From NCBI GenBank assembly GCA_951812645.1, contig CATOSM010000001.1:289560-353559 (forward strand): DNA of 64,000 bases, read 5' to 3'. Positions 61,859-64,000 of this stretch are shown here, piece by piece. Every line of letters starts with the position of its first letter. The first letter of the stretch is position 1. The stretch is from an uncultured Candidatus Nitrosopumilus sp. (GTDB lineage Archaea; Thermoproteota; Nitrososphaeria; Nitrososphaerales; Nitrosopumilaceae). The position numbers were made by a program, and so were the translations under genes. A model generated the notes under the pieces. The model saw nothing but the letters and a program-made list of their open reading frames with translations. It was not told the origin of the DNA and did not search any database.

Positions 61859-62503
61859 ATGATAAGTAATTCTTGGAATAAAACAGGAGAGACAATATCA
61901 CAAAAAGTAATGGGCAAAGTAAAGCCTGATGAACCATTAAAAAACAAGATTGATTTTGCACAAAAAAAATTACAATTTCAAATTACCAAATTGGACGGAA
62001 TTGATGAAAAATTACAAAAGAAACATGATATAATTTTTGAAAAAATAGTAAATGCTCAAAGAAACAACAAGCCAGGATATGCTCAAGCATATGCAGGAGA
62101 ATTAACACAAGTAAGAAAAATGAAAAACATGATAAGTGGGGCAAAACTATCCATGGAACAAGTAAAACTTAGACTAGACACAGTGTCAGAACTAGGTGAT
62201 GTAGTAGTAACACTCAGTCCATGTATGTCAATCATCAAAGGACTCAGTCCATCACTTAGTGGAATTATGCCAGAAGCAAATGCTTCAATGCAAGACTTGT
62301 CAGAGATATTAGGAGACGTAATGTCTGGGTCATCAGTAGGAATCGGAGACAGTATGAGTACAGTACCAGAAGCAAATGCAGACACAATGGCAATCTTAGA
62401 AGAAGCACACAGTGTTATTGCCGGACAAACCAAATCATCAATTCCAGATGTCCCAGATTCACTCAAGCAACAAATTGTTGAGAAGACAGATGTCTTCACC
62501 TAG
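61859..62503 (+). CDS. CdvB-like ESCRT-III protein
   Basis: 214 residues: Snf7-type helical core (about 25-130, KIDFAQKKLQFQITKLDGID; HDIIFEKIVNAQRNN; MISGAKLSMEQVKLRLDTVS) and a flexible C-terminal region (MPEANADTMAILEEAHSVI). Such CdvB paralogues form filaments for cell division and membrane remodelling in thaumarchaea (family knowledge). Stands 71 bp after the minisatellite. Confidence 0.82.
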   Translation: MISNSWNKTGETISQKVMGKVKPDEPLKNKIDFAQKKLQFQITKLDGIDEKLQKKHDIIFEKIVNAQRNNKPGYAQAYAGELTQVRKMKNMISGAKLSMEQVKLRLDTVSELGDVVVTLSPCMSIIKGLSPSLSGIMPEANASMQDLSEILGDVMSGSSVGIGDSMSTVPEANADTMAILEEAHSVIAGQTKSSIPDVPDSLKQQIVEKTDVFT

Positions 62504-62605
62504 AAAAATAATTCAATAGTCGTTATTTATTCTCATTCTATAGACTTGTAATCAGATTAGGGAAGTATCTTCACGGTTAAGTACACTAGTGATTCGTAAA
62601 ATTTT

Positions 62606-64000
62606 ATGACAAACACAAGTTTGGTAATAGTCATTGCAACAGTCATGGCTGTTGGAATATTGGGAACCAGCGTTATTTCTGATGCCAAAGCTATCAAAAG
62701 TAAAGGTACCAGTATAGCACAATATGGTTCCAGTACAGGCATCTGCGGATTAGTGCTATGCTCTGATTATCCAGGTGGAAAAGAAGCCTATCAAGCAAGT
62801 TGGTCTAATGAATTCATCAGTTCAAAAACCATTGTCAATGCAGATGTGGTTGATCATTCAGAAGAACATCCAGATGTTCATAGTACAAGTAAGGTTGTAC
62901 CTTCTGCAGATAATGTGGATGAAGAATTTCCAGAACGTCTAGATGCATACATCCACAAGTTTGAGTTGGATAAAATCTCAGCTGATGAAGCACTAGATGG
63001 AATCAAGGAAGTGTATGATGCATATGTTAAAGCAAAAATTACGAATGACGTTATTGAGGGAGTAGGCGATAAAATTAATCGCCACAATAACGGAACTTTT
63101 GATTCAGCTACAGCAATTGAATCCATTCATCTAACTGCTGAACCACAAAATGTCAACCCTGAATATCAAGGTGCGCTAGATGAGGTCATCCACAAGTTTG
63201 AGTTGGATAAAATCTCAGCTGATGAAGCACTAGATGGAATCAAGGAAGCACATTATGGTTTTGTTGACCTCTACATCAACTCGGATCTAATCGAGGCAGT
63301 AGAAGACAAGATTGCATTGATTGATTCTGGCAAACTATCAGGAGCTGAAGCAGTTGAAGCAATTCACTTATCAGCTGAACCACAAAATGTCAACCCTGAG
63401 TTAATTGATGCAGTTGATGAATATCTTCACAAATACGAGTTGGATAAAATCTCAGCTGATGAAGCCATCAAAGGTGTTATGGAAGTACACAGCAGTTTTG
63501 TTGATCTATACATTACATCAAATGCAGTAGAATCCATTGGCATCCAACTTGACAGATATGAATCAGGTAGTAATTCTGCAAGTCACGTGTTACATGAAAT
63601 TCATGAAGTGATTGAAGAAGAAGCTGCTATGGCAGCATCAGTATCTGCAGATGGCGAAGTGATGATGAAAGAATTGCCTCCAAATACTGTAGATATGCCA
63701 ATAGGTGCAGGAGTTCCAGGATGTGAAACAAATGAAATGTGTTATTACCCAACACATCTAACGGTTCATGCAGGAACAACTGTGACATGGATTAACTCAG
63801 ATGGATCAATACCCCACACTGTAACTGCAGGATGGCCCGATAGTGATTCAATAGGTCTTGATTATCCCTGTGGAAATGGATTTGACAGTGACCTTATGTC
63901 TGGTGGTGCAGAATTTGCACATACATTTGAAGTCCCAGGCGAATATGATTACTGGTGCCAATTACATCCATGGATGATAGGTTCAGTCATAGTAGAGTAA
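62606..64000 (+). CDS. secreted blue-copper (plastocyanin-like) protein with three internal repeats
   Basis: 464 residues. N-terminal signal/anchor (about 4-27, TSLVIVIATVMAVGILGTSV). Three 79-residue repeats each hold HK(F/Y)ELDKISADEA (residues about 116, 195, 274). The C-terminal cupredoxin (about 365-464) has type-1 copper ligands His (SIPHTVTAG), Cys and His (YDYWCQLHPWM) and Met. Thaumarchaea use many such copper proteins in place of cytochromes for electron transfer (family knowledge). The repeat part may be a helical stalk placing the copper domain away from the membrane (inference). Complete: the stop codon ends at the window edge. Confidence 0.88.
   Translation: MTNTSLVIVIATVMAVGILGTSVISDAKAIKSKGTSIAQYGSSTGICGLVLCSDYPGGKEAYQASWSNEFISSKTIVNADVVDHSEEHPDVHSTSKVVPSADNVDEEFPERLDAYIHKFELDKISADEALDGIKEVYDAYVKAKITNDVIEGVGDKINRHNNGTFDSATAIESIHLTAEPQNVNPEYQGALDEVIHKFELDKISADEALDGIKEAHYGFVDLYINSDLIEAVEDKIALIDSGKLSGAEAVEAIHLSAEPQNVNPELIDAVDEYLHKYELDKISADEAIKGVMEVHSSFVDLYITSNAVESIGIQLDRYESGSNSASHVLHEIHEVIEEEAAMAASVSADGEVMMKELPPNTVDMPIGAGVPGCETNEMCYYPTHLTVHAGTTVTWINSDGSIPHTVTAGWPDSDSIGLDYPCGNGFDSDLMSGGAEFAHTFEVPGEYDYWCQLHPWMIGSVIVE

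Overview
The window reads as an AT-rich chromosome segment of an ammonia-oxidising archaeon (Nitrososphaerota/Thaumarchaeota, Nitrosopumilus-like). Supporting signs are archaeal-type AspRS followed by gatCAB, PurP, an archaeal ornithine cyclodeaminase (TIGR00300 type), a CdvB/ESCRT-III homologue, archaeal HMG-CoA synthase, type II GAPDH, Hjc, a membrane-anchored blue copper protein, many stand-alone Lrp/RAM domains, and very short 5' leaders with frequent TTG/GTG starts. This assignment is inference from gene content; no rRNA is present.

Layout. 1-9 kb is a core block: purP (cut by the window edge), aspS-gatC-gatA-gatB-small ORF (overlapping genes for Asn/Gln-tRNA amidation), an AMP-forming acyl-CoA synthetase and a frameshifted aminotransferase. 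9-20 kb is an accessory, partly decayed island: a ruined SHOCT membrane-protein gene; a four-gene unit at 10.0-14.7 kb (winged-helix/nucleotidyltransferase protein, TKxD GTPase, GAP1-like partner, small membrane protein) that looks like a GTPase-centred conflict system; IS copy 1; a Fic-like gene with a Gln in place of the catalytic His; a dead second transposase; a Panacea-like antitoxin next to a decapitated PIN toxin; and a RecA/KaiC-like fragment. 20-25 kb is core again (ornithine cyclodeaminase, HD phosphohydrolase, cobalamin adenosyltransferase, HAD phosphatase). 25.4-28.6 kb is a second decayed stretch with IS copy 2 and an integrase ruin ending next to tRNA-Phe. 28.7-41.7 kb is mostly core: histone-tail-like protein, RAM domains, nucleotidyl cyclase, ilvA, purE/purK, a sugar nucleotidyltransferase, and an LLM oxidoreductase/thiolase/DUF35 cluster. 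42.0-44.6 kb is a composite-transposon-like structure: two apparently identical 873-bp IS copies flanking a second Gln-variant Fic module. 44.7-64 kb is core: hjc, thrC, a CBS/DUF21 transporter, gap, a DsbA-like protein, HMG-CoA synthase, the biotin genes bioD/bioA-bioB-bioF, a CcdA plus DipZ-like redox pair, a 15-bp minisatellite, cdvB and a three-repeat cupredoxin.

How genes work together. gatCAB with a probably non-discriminating AspRS makes Asn-tRNA(Asn). purP, purE and purK are purine synthesis. The bio genes supply biotin, which in these archaea feeds the acetyl/propionyl-CoA carboxylase of the 3HP/4HB carbon cycle (family knowledge). CcdA with the DipZ-like protein, and the DsbA-like protein, handle thiol redox outside the membrane.

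Best candidate for an under-described system: the 10.0-14.7 kb GTPase/GAP1 unit. Both the GTPase and GAP1 genes carry a one-base loss in a 6-nt homopolymer, and three further genes in the window show the same type of lesion. Sequencing error, real decay, or slippage decoding must therefore be separated before drawing functional conclusions.
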